A stretch of DNA of 64,000 nt, from positions 1 to 64,000 of the forward strand of contig JAGXHJ010000048.1 in NCBI GenBank assembly GCA_024636315.1, read 5' to 3'. The stretch comes from Methylophaga sp. GTDB lineage: Bacteria; Pseudomonadota; Gammaproteobacteria; Nitrosococcales; Methylophagaceae. Made by a program: the position numbers and the translations under genes. Numbering within the stretch: position 1 is the first letter of the stretch; each line of letters starts with the position of its first letter. Shown piece by piece: positions 45,165 to 55,799 of this stretch. The notes beneath the pieces are model-generated. The model saw only the letters and a list, made by a program, of their open reading frames with translations, was not told the DNA's origin and searched no databases.

Positions 45165-47288
45165 ATGAGTATTGATATTTCACAATTTCAGGATGTGTTT
45201 TTCGAAGAAAGTTTCGAAGGTCTGGACACGATGGAAAGCGGCTTGCTTAGCCTCGATGTCGGTGTAGCAGATGTTGATGCCATAGATACTATATTTAGAG
45301 CGGCACATTCAATTAAAGGTGGAGCAGGCACGTTTGGGTTTATGGATGTTTCCACATTTACGCATGTAATAGAAACGATGCTCGATGACATGAGAAATGG
45401 CGAACGTGAAGTAAGTGTGGAATCGACGAATTTACTACTAGATACGGTGGACGTATTACGTGAAATGTTAACTGCAGTGCAACAGAAGGTCGAGACAGAC
45501 GATGATCGTATTGCTGATATAAGACAACAATTAGAAGTAATGATGGCGAGTGACGTTGAGCTGCAAGCGGTAGCGTTAGCTAATGATAAACAAGAGTCTG
45601 AGCGGAAAGCTGAGAAGTCTAATGCTGGGTGGCTAATTGACTTCCGCCCTCATCGCCATTTATTTCAAACAGGTAACGATCCCGTCCGTATGTTCGGTGA
45701 ATTGGCTAGTCTAGGTGATTTATCTATCGCGCTTGATGACGATGAATTGCCACCATTTTCTGACTTAGAACCAGAAGATAGTTATCTTAAATGGATATTA
45801 ACCTTACGAGGTGATATTGCTGAATCCGATGTGATCGAGATATTTGCATGGGTTGATGATGATTGTGAGCTTGTCATTATCCCGCTCTGCAGCACTGAGC
45901 CCGTAAAACCATCCGTGATGGTCGAGAAAATAGCCGCAATCTTAGACTCTGAGGACACCATGAGTGAGACTGAGCAGGCGGAAATAGCCGATGCAATGGC
46001 GTCTACATTAGCACCCGAAGAAATAGCATCTACGATTGTCGCTCAGGCTACTAAGGTAAAATCAATCCCCGTAACTGCGGCAGCAGCCTCTATTCGTGTA
46101 GGTACCGATAAAGTAGATTCATTGGTTGATATGGTGGGTGAGTTGGTGATTATCCAATCTATGTTAAGTCAGATTGGTGAGAAATTCACGCTCGAAATGC
46201 TGCCACGGCTGAATGATGGATTGGCCCAATTAGAGCGTAATACTCGTGAAATGCAAGAAGGCATCATGCGGATCCGGATGTTACCTATAAGTTTTGCTTT
46301 CAATCGATTCCCTCGTTTTGTCCATGATATGACCGATAAGATGGGTAAAAAAGTTGCGTTGAAACTCACCGGAGAGCAAACCGAACTCGATAAAACAGTG
46401 CTGGAGAAAATTGGTGCTCCATTAGTGCATCTAGTGCGTAATGCTCTGGATCATGGGTTGGAAACCCCTGCAGTTCGCGTGGCAGCAGGTAAGGATGAAA
46501 CGGGTACGCTTCAACTAAAAGCCTTTCATCAAGGGGGCAGTATTGTTATTGAGGTTCATGATGATGGTGCTGGTCTTAATGAAGATAAAATCTTAAAAAA
46601 AGCGATAGAAAAGGGCTTAATGAACGAGGGCGATGTACTTAGCCCTGAAAAGATTGATGAGTTGATATTTTTGCCCAGCTTTACAACGGTAGACACAGTT
46701 ACCGACGTCTCTGGTCGTGGTGTGGGCATGGATGTCGTGCGTAAAAATATCAGTAGCCTTGGCGGAACTGTTGAGGTGTTCTCTAAGCGTGGAGAAGGCT
46801 CTGTTTTTACCATTCGTTTACCGCTTACATTATCAATTATGGATGGACAAACCATTCGTGTTGCCGATGAGAATTACATTATTCCGTTGATTGCTATTAT
46901 TGAAACAGTGGAGATAAAAGCTATTGATATCAAACGAGTATCAGGTCAGGGTAAGTTGTATAAATTAGGTGATGAATACGTACCCATCATCCGTTTATAT
47001 AGCGTGTTTAATTTAACGCCAAAAATCACCGAGCTAGAAGAAGGCTTGTTGGTTATCGTTGAAGGTGAAGGTCAAAAAGCTGGTTTATTCATTGATGATC
47101 TATTAGGACAACAACACGTAGTGATTAAGAGTTTGGAAACCAATTACCGCAAAGTGATCGGTGTATCTGGGGCGACTATTTTGGGTGATGGTAGCGTTGC
47201 GCTGATTCTTGATGTCGCAGGATTGATGGCGTTATATCGTGATCCTTCATTGGCCAAAATGAAGCTCAATAACGACCGTGCGGCCTAA
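45165..47288 (+). CDS. cheA: chemotaxis histidine kinase CheA
   Basis: A 707-residue kinase. The P1 HPt domain (1-110) has phospho-His48 in FRAAHSIKGGAGTFGF. A divergent middle region (about 150-290) is followed by the P3 dimerisation domain with LVDMVGELVIIQSMLSQIG (about 325-400). The HATPase domain has LVRNALDHGLE, DDGAGL and SGRGVGMDVVRKNI. A CheW-like P5 domain ends the protein (about 560-700). It passes phosphate from receptor arrays to CheY. No cheB or cheR lies in the window. Confidence 0.96.
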   Translation: MSIDISQFQDVFFEESFEGLDTMESGLLSLDVGVADVDAIDTIFRAAHSIKGGAGTFGFMDVSTFTHVIETMLDDMRNGEREVSVESTNLLLDTVDVLREMLTAVQQKVETDDDRIADIRQQLEVMMASDVELQAVALANDKQESERKAEKSNAGWLIDFRPHRHLFQTGNDPVRMFGELASLGDLSIALDDDELPPFSDLEPEDSYLKWILTLRGDIAESDVIEIFAWVDDDCELVIIPLCSTEPVKPSVMVEKIAAILDSEDTMSETEQAEIADAMASTLAPEEIASTIVAQATKVKSIPVTAAAASIRVGTDKVDSLVDMVGELVIIQSMLSQIGEKFTLEMLPRLNDGLAQLERNTREMQEGIMRIRMLPISFAFNRFPRFVHDMTDKMGKKVALKLTGEQTELDKTVLEKIGAPLVHLVRNALDHGLETPAVRVAAGKDETGTLQLKAFHQGGSIVIEVHDDGAGLNEDKILKKAIEKGLMNEGDVLSPEKIDELIFLPSFTTVDTVTDVSGRGVGMDVVRKNISSLGGTVEVFSKRGEGSVFTIRLPLTLSIMDGQTIRVADENYIIPLIAIIETVEIKAIDIKRVSGQGKLYKLGDEYVPIIRLYSVFNLTPKITELEEGLLVIVEGEGQKAGLFIDDLLGQQHVVIKSLETNYRKVIGVSGATILGDGSVALILDVAGLMALYRDPSLAKMKLNNDRAA

Positions 47289-47298
47289 GGAGAACACA

Positions 47299-47796
47299 AT
47301 GAGTGGATTTCAAGCAGTGAGTGACTCTGTAGATTTGATGGAACAAAAAGAGGATGGCTCAGAGCAATACCTAACATTCTTACTAGCTGATGAAGAATAT
47401 GGGGTTGAAATCTTGCGTGTTCAAGAAATAAAAGGCTGGGATAGGGTCACCCATATTCCTAACTCACCTCATTATTTATGCGGTGTATTGAACTTACGCG
47501 GCGCGATAGTACCGCTAGTTGATTTGCGACTACGTTTTGGTATGCCTGCACTTGCATACACCCCCACAACAGTGGTCATTGTACTTAAAGTGGATGGTAT
47601 TACACCGCGAAAGGTGGCTATTGTTGTTGATGCTGTATCAGATGTACATAATGTGTTGCCGGAAGATGTCAAACCAGCCCCTGATTTTGGTCTCTCATTC
47701 AATACAGACTTTATTACAGGTCTGGTGTCGATCGATGACAGTATGATGATGATTCTCAATATCGATAGTTTATTAAGTATCGAGGCACTGGGTTAA
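47299..47796 (+). CDS. cheW: chemotaxis coupling protein CheW
   Basis: A 165-residue CheW domain linking receptors to CheA. It has YLTFLLADEEYGVEILRVQE, GVLNLRGAIVPLVDLRLRFG and a VDAVSDVHNVLPEDVKPAPD segment. ATG 47299 is chosen for the AAGGAGAA seven bases upstream; the frame itself reaches back to 47278 inside cheA. Confidence 0.95.
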   Translation: MSGFQAVSDSVDLMEQKEDGSEQYLTFLLADEEYGVEILRVQEIKGWDRVTHIPNSPHYLCGVLNLRGAIVPLVDLRLRFGMPALAYTPTTVVIVLKVDGITPRKVAIVVDAVSDVHNVLPEDVKPAPDFGLSFNTDFITGLVSIDDSMMMILNIDSLLSIEALG

Positions 47797-47821
47797 GTCC
47801 CAGTAGTCAGAGGTTATAAAA

Positions 47822-48580
47822 ATGTGTCGAGTTATTGCCATCATGAATCAAAAAGGCGGTGTGGGGAAAACCACAACGACAGTCAATTTGGGGCATGCCT
47901 TGGCGTTGGCGGGTAAAAAAGTCACTTTATTAGATATGGATCCACAAGGTCAGGTAGCGATTAGTCTTGGCTTAAAAAATGATCAAGGCGGTTTAGATCG
48001 GATTTTGTTAGAAGGCGAAAAGCTTGATGATTATCTGATAGCTGCTCGTCATAATCTAGATGTGGTATGTGCTGGAAATAATTTGGCTGATTTTGAACAT
48101 GTCGCATTAGGCGGGTCATCGCGAGGGCATACATTACGGCGGGCGATAGAAGCATCAACATTGCTGACAGGTGACTTTGTGTTGATAGATTGTCCACCAT
48201 CATCCGGTTTATTGGGTATTAACGCCATGTTCGCGGCAGATGAATTAGTCATACCCGTATCAGGTGATTATCTGTCATTACAGGGTCTATCGCGGATGAT
48301 GCAAATATTAAAGCGTTCAGAATCCGTCTTAGGACATAGCATCCGTTTATGGATCGTTTCAACACGAATGCAATTAAGACGAAGGCTTACAGCAGAAGTA
48401 AGGCTGAAAATATTAAAATATTTCCCAGGCCGCGTGTTAAATACTGTCATTAGAGAAAACGTGTCGTTAGCCGAATGTCCGAGTTTTGGGAAATCGGTAT
48501 TTGAATACAAAGAAAAGAGTGCCGGTGCTGAAGATTATCAGTCACTAGCACAAGATTTATTAGGCGGGAGAACAAGCTGA
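47822..48580 (+). CDS. ParA-family ATPase (ParC-like, chemotaxis array positioning)
   Basis: A 252-residue deviant-Walker ATPase with [10 protein letters not shown] at residues 11-20, LLDMDPQGQ and LIDCPPSSG. No ParB or centromere-like site is adjacent. It lies between cheW and a chemoreceptor, with a 1-base overlap (TGATG) to the latter. In vibrios and pseudomonads a ParA homologue (ParC/ParP system) encoded in the chemotaxis operon places arrays at the cell pole. That role is inferred here from context. Confidence 0.88.
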   Translation: MCRVIAIMNQKGGVGKTTTTVNLGHALALAGKKVTLLDMDPQGQVAISLGLKNDQGGLDRILLEGEKLDDYLIAARHNLDVVCAGNNLADFEHVALGGSSRGHTLRRAIEASTLLTGDFVLIDCPPSSGLLGINAMFAADELVIPVSGDYLSLQGLSRMMQILKRSESVLGHSIRLWIVSTRMQLRRRLTAEVRLKILKYFPGRVLNTVIRENVSLAECPSFGKSVFEYKEKSAGAEDYQSLAQDLLGGRTS

Positions 48581-50592
48581 TGGCAGAAAACAAAACACCG
48601 ATGGGGGATGACCCCTTAGCGTGGTTAACTGAACCTAATAAATCTGAACCTCAGCAAGTAGCTCCGACACGTTCACGGACAAGACATGATTCATCTCGTC
48701 GGAAAGTAGAAAAAGTTCAAAAAGAAAAAACAGAAGTGGAGTTACTAGAGGAAAGTTTTGCCGCTTTAGCACTACAAGGTGATGCACTTATCGCGCGATT
48801 TTATCAACGGCTATTTGAGCATTACCCTGCAATGATGCCCTTGTTTTCTGGTAGCTCAGTGGCAGAACAGCAAAAGAAGCTACTGGCAGCACTGGTGCTT
48901 CTAGTGCAGAACCTGCGCAAACCTGATGTACTCAACGAGTATTTAAAAGGGTTGGGTGCGCGCCATGTCGATTATGGTGTCACCGCCGAACATTACCCTC
49001 TTGTAGCTGAAAATTTATTAGCTGTAATGCAGGAGTTTGCAGGTAATCGTTGGGTTCCAGCAGTCGCACGGGCATGGCAAAACACATTAAATAAAATCGC
49101 ATCCATTATGTTGCAAGCATATGAGCAGGTGGAGGTGGAGTCAGAAAAGCAGATTACGAGCAAGAAAGAATTAGTAGTTGAGAATGACAGAACTGTTGAT
49201 CTTGAAGGCCAATTGGCAGCTATTAATAAGGTTATGGCTGTTATCAGTTTTGATATGGATGGCACTATCATAGATATTAATCAGAACTTTCTTGACCTTG
49301 TTGGCTACCGCCGTGATGAAGTGATCAATAAACATCATCGTATGTTGGCAGGACCCAGTTTGGCTGACAGTCCAGAAGATACCGAGTTTTGGGCGAAACT
49401 GAATCGGGGTGAGTATGATGCGGGCGAATATAAACGCATAGCCAAAGGCGGAAAAGAAGTTTGGCTACAAGCCTCGTATAACCCTATTCTGGATTTGAAT
49501 GGTAAGCCATATAAAGTGGTTAAATATGCATCTGATATCACCGCTAATAAAGTACAACAAATGATGGTAGGTAAAGTCATGATGGATACCTCGATTGTGA
49601 TCAGAGCAGTATCTAGCGGTGATTTGACACAAACTTTAGAGGGCGAATATGAAGGTGAGTTTGCCATGCTGCAAACAGCAATCAATGACACCATCACTAA
49701 ACTTGCTCAAACAGTAAAAGACATTAATGAAGTAGCAAGTATTATTGCCATGGCATCCAGTGAAATTTCTGAAGGTAATATTGACTTAAGCCAACGAACA
49801 GAAGAACAGGCATCATCATTAGAAGAAACGGCTGCAAGCTTGCAAAAGCTAACAAGTACGGTACGACAAAACTCCGATAATGCTCGTCAAGCCAATCAGT
49901 TGGCAACTAATACGAGAGAGCAAGCTGAAAAAGGTGGCGCGGTTATTAAAAATGCAATTTCGGCTATGATATCGATCAGTTCCTCAAGTAAGAAAGTGAC
50001 TGATATTATCGACGTAATTGATGAGATCGCCTTCCAGACTAATTTATTAGCACTTAATGCTGCAGTTGAAGCAGCACGTGCAGGTGAGCAAGGGCGTGGT
50101 TTTGCAGTGGTAGCATCTGAAGTTAGAAGCTTGGCTCAACGTTCAGCTTCTGCTGCGAAAGAAATTAAAGCTTTGATTAATGATAGTGGTGAAAAAGTGA
50201 AAGAAGGTTCAATGCTGGTGGATGAGTCAGGCATAACCTTAGAAGACATAGTGATTGGTGCCAAGAAAGCGGGGGCTATTATTTTCGAAATTGCTGCCGC
50301 CGGTGCTGAGCAAACACAGGGTATTGAGCATGTCAACAAAGCTGTGATGCAAATGGATGAGATGACGCAACAATATGCAGCGCTCGTTGAACAAGCTGCC
50401 GCGGCTAACTCTGCATTAGAAGAGCAAGGAAAATGCCTGCAACGTCTAATGACCTTTTTTAATACGGGTGGCGATTTATCAGCGCCCGTGGCTAAACAAG
50501 TCATAGCTACCAAGCCTGCATTAGCAGAGCGCAAAGCTAAGGCCGCTGCAAAAGCGTGGGTTTCAACACCGCAGTCATCAGGTGACGATTAG
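48580..50592 (+). CDS. globin-PAS chemoreceptor (soluble, methyl-accepting)
   Basis: A 670-residue cytoplasmic protein with no membrane helix. After a basic linker, a globin domain spans about 54-182, with a CD-corner Phe near 89 and proximal His129 in [17 protein letters not shown], much like bacterial haemoglobins. A PAS domain follows (about 215-325, [20 protein letters not shown]), then a HAMP-like segment and the MCP signalling domain (about 385-620) with [20 protein letters not shown]. It is a globin-coupled sensor, likely reporting oxygen or another haem ligand to CheA. The additional PAS may hold flavin or haem. It is translationally coupled to the parA-like gene. Confidence 0.92.
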   Translation: MAENKTPMGDDPLAWLTEPNKSEPQQVAPTRSRTRHDSSRRKVEKVQKEKTEVELLEESFAALALQGDALIARFYQRLFEHYPAMMPLFSGSSVAEQQKKLLAALVLLVQNLRKPDVLNEYLKGLGARHVDYGVTAEHYPLVAENLLAVMQEFAGNRWVPAVARAWQNTLNKIASIMLQAYEQVEVESEKQITSKKELVVENDRTVDLEGQLAAINKVMAVISFDMDGTIIDINQNFLDLVGYRRDEVINKHHRMLAGPSLADSPEDTEFWAKLNRGEYDAGEYKRIAKGGKEVWLQASYNPILDLNGKPYKVVKYASDITANKVQQMMVGKVMMDTSIVIRAVSSGDLTQTLEGEYEGEFAMLQTAINDTITKLAQTVKDINEVASIIAMASSEISEGNIDLSQRTEEQASSLEETAASLQKLTSTVRQNSDNARQANQLATNTREQAEKGGAVIKNAISAMISISSSSKKVTDIIDVIDEIAFQTNLLALNAAVEAARAGEQGRGFAVVASEVRSLAQRSASAAKEIKALINDSGEKVKEGSMLVDESGITLEDIVIGAKKAGAIIFEIAAAGAEQTQGIEHVNKAVMQMDEMTQQYAALVEQAAAANSALEEQGKCLQRLMTFFNTGGDLSAPVAKQVIATKPALAERKAKAAAKAWVSTPQSSGDD

Positions 50593-50690
50593 TGGTATTG
50601 GTAACGGTGCTCATGCGGTATCTTATTGGCTGTTAAGCTAAAATAAGTTGCTGCACCACACCTCTATTTATCTACAATTAAAATTTATGG

Positions 50691-50708
50691 TTGGCATATT
50701 GATTGCTA
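50691..50708 (+). promoter_or_regulatory. sigma-54 promoter of fliK
   Basis: TTGGCATATTGATTGCTA has TTGGCA and TTGCT with ten bases between GG and GC. It lies 55 bases before fliK. Confidence 0.72.
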
Positions 50709-50762
50709 GCTTACTAGTATAAACAAGTGAAACGGCATCAAAATGACGCTGGAGGAGACTGT

Positions 50763-52139
50763 ATGGCTCAGGCATTTTTATTAAAAACAGACGTGGCAAT
50801 GACCAGCAGTAATGCAAGTCAAAAGCACATAAAGAATCAGGCTACAGACACTGATGAGAGAAAGGTTGACACCTTTTCATCTGCTCTAGATAAACAAGTA
50901 GATAAGCAGGCTATTCAACAACATAAAAAACCAAATAAGGCCGATGAAACTGAGAATACTGCAGTCAAATCTGGTAACAATGTAGATACTAAAACGGAAG
51001 TTTTAAGTGAAAAAAGCGGCAAGAAGTTGCCGGACGATTCAGTTGAAAGTGCAGAAAAGAAAGATTACACCGATGAAAATAAGGTTGCTGTTACTGCTGA
51101 AGTCTCGTTAAGTACTCCTACAGAAGAGAGCGAATCTGAAATACTCAGTGATGATGTACTGAACATTGCTCTTAATGCTAAGGCAAAATCAGACGATGCA
51201 ATCCCTCTTGAACATCACACTGCTTTGACTTTAGTTGGGCAGGCGGGTGCGATCAAAAAGAATGTGATAGAGACTAATAATAAAGTTCAAGCGGCAGAAA
51301 ATAGTAAGCTTGCTGGTGATATTTCGTTAGCTAACAAAGCTGATACTAAGCCAGCGGAGCTGGAAAATGAAAATCCAGAGCAAAAACAGCAAGCACAGAG
51401 TTTAAGATCGGATATATTAAATGCCTTACTAAAGAAGCCTAATGCGGACGGTGACAAGTTAGCTTCAGCGGTAGAGCAAAAAATAGTGACAAACGCATCA
51501 TTGACCCCCGTTAGTAAACAAGGGCTAAGTGAAGAGCAAAAAATAATGGCACTAGCCACTAATTTAAAATTAAAAGGGTCATCATCGACCAGTAATGTAT
51601 TTGAACGTAGCGCTGGTGCTTCATCGGTGCTGTTGACGTCGCCAGCACCTTTAAGCGCTAACGCTGTTGGTTCTCCTGCCGTGTCAGGTCAGCCTACTTT
51701 GAATTTACAACCTGCACTTCAATCAGAAGCGTGGAGCCGTGTATTAAGTAGTCGGGTGATTTGGATGGCACGTGAAGGTGTACAGCAAGCGTCTTTAAAA
51801 TTGAATCCTGCTAATATGGGCCCTGTTGAAGTTAAGTTGCACATGCATCATGATCAGGCGACTATTAGCTTTATCGCGCAACATGCAGCAACGCGTGATG
51901 CCTTGGAACAAGCACTACCAAGATTACGTGAGAGTTTTCAAGAAAATGGGATGGAGTTAGCTCATGCTGATGTGTCGCAGGAAAATTTTTCTGGGACCGA
52001 TGAGCAAGATAATAATAAAACAACGAATAATGGTTCGAATTCAGATAGAGACAATCTTGATGCTGATACCGAACCTACTAACCAAGATGTCAATCTAGTG
52101 GAACAAGACATTGCCTTGGGTTTAAGTGTGTTCGCATAG
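50763..52139 (+). CDS. fliK: flagellar hook-length control protein FliK
   Basis: A 458-residue exported ruler protein. The N-terminal two thirds are low-complexity, rich in Lys, Glu, Asp, Ser and Ala. The conserved C-terminal switch domain (about 330-420) has WMAREGVQQASLKLNPANMG, PVEVKLHMHHDQATISFIAQ and LPRLRESFQENGMELAHADV. ATG 50763 follows GGAGGAG at good spacing; the frame reaches up to 50727. It is set apart from the fliE-J operon by the chemotaxis block. Confidence 0.93.
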   Translation: MAQAFLLKTDVAMTSSNASQKHIKNQATDTDERKVDTFSSALDKQVDKQAIQQHKKPNKADETENTAVKSGNNVDTKTEVLSEKSGKKLPDDSVESAEKKDYTDENKVAVTAEVSLSTPTEESESEILSDDVLNIALNAKAKSDDAIPLEHHTALTLVGQAGAIKKNVIETNNKVQAAENSKLAGDISLANKADTKPAELENENPEQKQQAQSLRSDILNALLKKPNADGDKLASAVEQKIVTNASLTPVSKQGLSEEQKIMALATNLKLKGSSSTSNVFERSAGASSVLLTSPAPLSANAVGSPAVSGQPTLNLQPALQSEAWSRVLSSRVIWMAREGVQQASLKLNPANMGPVEVKLHMHHDQATISFIAQHAATRDALEQALPRLRESFQENGMELAHADVSQENFSGTDEQDNNKTTNNGSNSDRDNLDADTEPTNQDVNLVEQDIALGLSVFA

Positions 52140-52171
52140 AGACAGAATAATAATGATAAGTGGAGCTGGTA

Positions 52172-53365
52172 ATGTTTAAATTAGAGAATTATTCCTTGAA
52201 AAGAAGAATGCAAATTGTCGCTGGGTTGGGCATTGTATTTTTGATGTTGGTATTAGGTGTGGTTTGGTATCTGAATGTTTCTGGTACAAAACCTAATGAC
52301 CAGATAACAATTTTGACAATATTCATTGCGATCGTGGGTGCATTATTGTATTTAATTGCCACCTATATCGGCAATGTAGGCATGGCTCGTGCAAATATAC
52401 TGGTTGCAGGTATTCAAAATATCAAAAAAGGTGATCTCACGCAAAAAGTCAGCATTTCAGGGAAAAGTGACTTTAGCTGGATGGCTTTTGAATTAGATAA
52501 CGCTCGGAAAAATGTAGCTAATTTAGTTCATACCTTGGTCGGCGGCGTCACTCAATTAGAAAGCGCGACTCAAAATATGGCAACCATCAGCAAGCAAACG
52601 GCAGATGGTGTAATGACCCAGCAAGCAGAAACAGGCCAAGTTGCTACGGCAATGAATGAAATGGCGGCATCGGTGCAAGAAGTGGCTAGAACGGCAAAAG
52701 GTGCGGCAGATGCTGCACGTAATGCTGATAGTGAAGCTAAGGCTGGTAAGCAAGTTGTTCTTGAAGCAATGGGCGCGATAGATTCATTAGCGAATGAAGT
52801 CGAAAAAGCGGCAGAAACACTCAATAATCTTGAAGCTGATATCGGTAATATCGGCGCAATTGTTGATGTTATTAGAGGGATTACTGAGCAAACAAACCTA
52901 TTGGCCTTAAATGCCGCAATTGAAGCTGCTCGGGCAGGTGAACATGGTCGTGGTTTTGCTGTGGTAGCCGATGAAGTTCGTACCTTAGCTGCCAGAACAC
53001 AATCTTCAACTCACGAGATTGAAGAGATGGTAGGGCGCTTACAACAAGGTGCTAAGGCTGCCGTCAAGGTCATGAGTGACGGTCGTGTAAGTGCCAAAAC
53101 AAGTGTCGAAAAAGCCGCCTGTGCTGGCGTGGCGTTAGACACGATAACGGCAATGATTACCACAATGGACGAAATGAGTGCTTCGATTTCAAGTGCTGCC
53201 AACGAACAATCATCAGTAGCAGAAGATATTAATCGCGGTATTGTCAATATCAGTCAAGTTGCAGAACATACCGCTGATGGCGCAAGAGACACATTGTCCG
53301 CTGTAGCGACTATGTCAGCCTTATCAGCCCAATTACAAGAAGCTGCCAGTAAGTTTAAAGTTTAA
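52172..53365 (+). CDS. methyl-accepting chemotaxis protein without periplasmic sensor
   Basis: A 397-residue chemoreceptor. Two membrane helices at about 12-34 and 42-63 are separated by a very short loop, so there is no periplasmic ligand domain. A HAMP-like stretch (about 65-120, with [12 protein letters not shown]) precedes the MCP signalling domain (about 150-390) with [20 protein letters not shown] and [20 protein letters not shown]. It may sense membrane state or energy rather than a solute. ATG 52172 is chosen for the GGAG before it. Confidence 0.9.
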   Translation: MFKLENYSLKRRMQIVAGLGIVFLMLVLGVVWYLNVSGTKPNDQITILTIFIAIVGALLYLIATYIGNVGMARANILVAGIQNIKKGDLTQKVSISGKSDFSWMAFELDNARKNVANLVHTLVGGVTQLESATQNMATISKQTADGVMTQQAETGQVATAMNEMAASVQEVARTAKGAADAARNADSEAKAGKQVVLEAMGAIDSLANEVEKAAETLNNLEADIGNIGAIVDVIRGITEQTNLLALNAAIEAARAGEHGRGFAVVADEVRTLAARTQSSTHEIEEMVGRLQQGAKAAVKVMSDGRVSAKTSVEKAACAGVALDTITAMITTMDEMSASISSAANEQSSVAEDINRGIVNISQVAEHTADGARDTLSAVATMSALSAQLQEAASKFKV

Positions 53366-53386
53366 ATAAATAGATAACCAGCTAAT

Positions 53387-53424
53387 AAAAAAGCCCGTGA
53401 ATGAGAGCATTCACGGGCTTTTTT
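53387..53424 (+). terminator. bidirectional terminator between the chemoreceptor and pyrF
   Basis: GCCCGTGAAT pairs with ATTCACGGGC around GAGAGC, with an A run before and a T run after, so it can serve both the plus-strand receptor gene and the minus-strand pyrF. Confidence 0.9.
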
Positions 53425-53443
53425 ATTTCAAATGAACTAGTAT

Positions 53444-54136
53444 TTAGTTAAGGCTAAGTTCGATTGCCGCCAGTGCCGCCATTGGGCTTTCTGCAGCAGT
53501 GATAGGTCGACCAATAACTAGATAACTACTACCTGCCGCGATTGCTTTAGCAGGCGTCATAGTACGATGTTGATCACCTTGCACACTATTTTCAGGACGA
53601 ATTCCCGGCGTTACTAGCTGAAAATTATCGTTATGTTGAGCGCGTAATAGCGTCGCTTCTTGCGCCGAACATACCACACCATCTAAGCCACTTTTATTAG
53701 CAAGAGCAGCTAAGCGTAAAACGGTGTCGCTAATTGAGCCCTGTAAACCTATTTCATCAAATGTAGTTTGATCCATACTGGTTAACAAGGTGACGCCAAT
53801 TAACAAAGGTCGATCGCCATTATTGCCGATAGCTTGGCGGGCAGCGGTCATCATCGCGCTACCACCTAGTGTGTGAACATTCATCATCCATACGCCTAGA
53901 TCGGCTGCCGCAGAACAGGCCTTGGCAACGGTGTTAGGAATGTCGTGGTATTTTAAATCTAAGAAAATATCAAAGCCTTGCTTGACCAATGTTTCTACAG
54001 TGGCCGGGCCAGAACGCGTAAAGAGCTCTTTGCCAATTTTAAGTTTACAACGTGCTGGATCAAGTTGTTTCGCTAAGGCTAATGCCGCATCTGCATTGGG
54101 ATAGTCTAAGGCAACAATGATTTTAGAATCAGACAT
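53444..54136 (-). CDS. pyrF: orotidine 5'-phosphate decarboxylase
   Basis: A 230-residue TIM-barrel enzyme making UMP, the last step of de novo pyrimidine synthesis. The catalytic Lys/Asp tetrad motif appears in DIFLDLKYHDIPNTVAKAC. The C-terminus has VTPGIRPE and YLVIGRPITAAESPMAAL. I take the ATG at 54136 (MSDSKIIVALDYP), with GGAAG upstream, over the frame start at 54160. It faces tgt across a divergent gap. Confidence 0.96.
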   Translation of the reverse strand: MSDSKIIVALDYPNADAALALAKQLDPARCKLKIGKELFTRSGPATVETLVKQGFDIFLDLKYHDIPNTVAKACSAAADLGVWMMNVHTLGGSAMMTAARQAIGNNGDRPLLIGVTLLTSMDQTTFDEIGLQGSISDTVLRLAALANKSGLDGVVCSAQEATLLRAQHNDNFQLVTPGIRPENSVQGDQHRTMTPAKAIAAGSSYLVIGRPITAAESPMAALAAIELSLN

Positions 54137-54221
54137 AAAGATAGCTTCCATTAAAAACAATAAAGCGATCCTACCTTATGTGTCGTGTTTTTGCTCTCTG
54201 ATCTCTGTGTTTAACGGATGA

Positions 54222-55364
<1,143 letters not shown>

Positions 55365-55429
55365 GTAACTATCAAGGTAGGCCGTGCCTGTGGCATAATC
55401 GGTTTCTTTTTTATTGTTGAGTACACACT

Positions 55430-55756
55430 ATGTTGGATTTTTTGATTTCCCCAGCACATGCTGCGGGTGAAGCTGCTACACCGGGGATTATGGATTTTGC
55501 GTTCCCAATTGTTTTATTAGTTTTGTTCTATTTCATGTTGATTCGCCCGAATCAAAAGCGCGCAAAAGAACATCGCAACATGCAAACTAGCTTAACGAAA
55601 GGCGATGAAGTCGTTACTGATGGCGGTTTGATGGGTAAGATCACTGATATTGGTGATAATGCGATCAGTGTGCAATTAGCCGAAAATCTTGAAGTGAAAG
55701 TTCGTCGCGAATCAATCAATTCAGTGTTGCCAAAAGGTACATTGAAAAAGTTATAA
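55430..55756 (+). CDS. yajC: Sec translocon accessory protein YajC
   Basis: A 108-residue protein with one membrane helix (about 18-38) and a basic cytoplasmic tail. It contains FYFMLIRPNQKRAKEHRNMQ and GDEVVTDGGLMGKI. It associates with SecDF in the inner membrane. Position between tgt and secD is the usual one. Confidence 0.97.
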   Translation: MLDFLISPAHAAGEAATPGIMDFAFPIVLLVLFYFMLIRPNQKRAKEHRNMQTSLTKGDEVVTDGGLMGKITDIGDNAISVQLAENLEVKVRRESINSVLPKGTLKKL

Positions 55757-55799
55757 CAATACTCGTGAAGCTGTAAAGTTCACGTTTAGGATATCCAAC

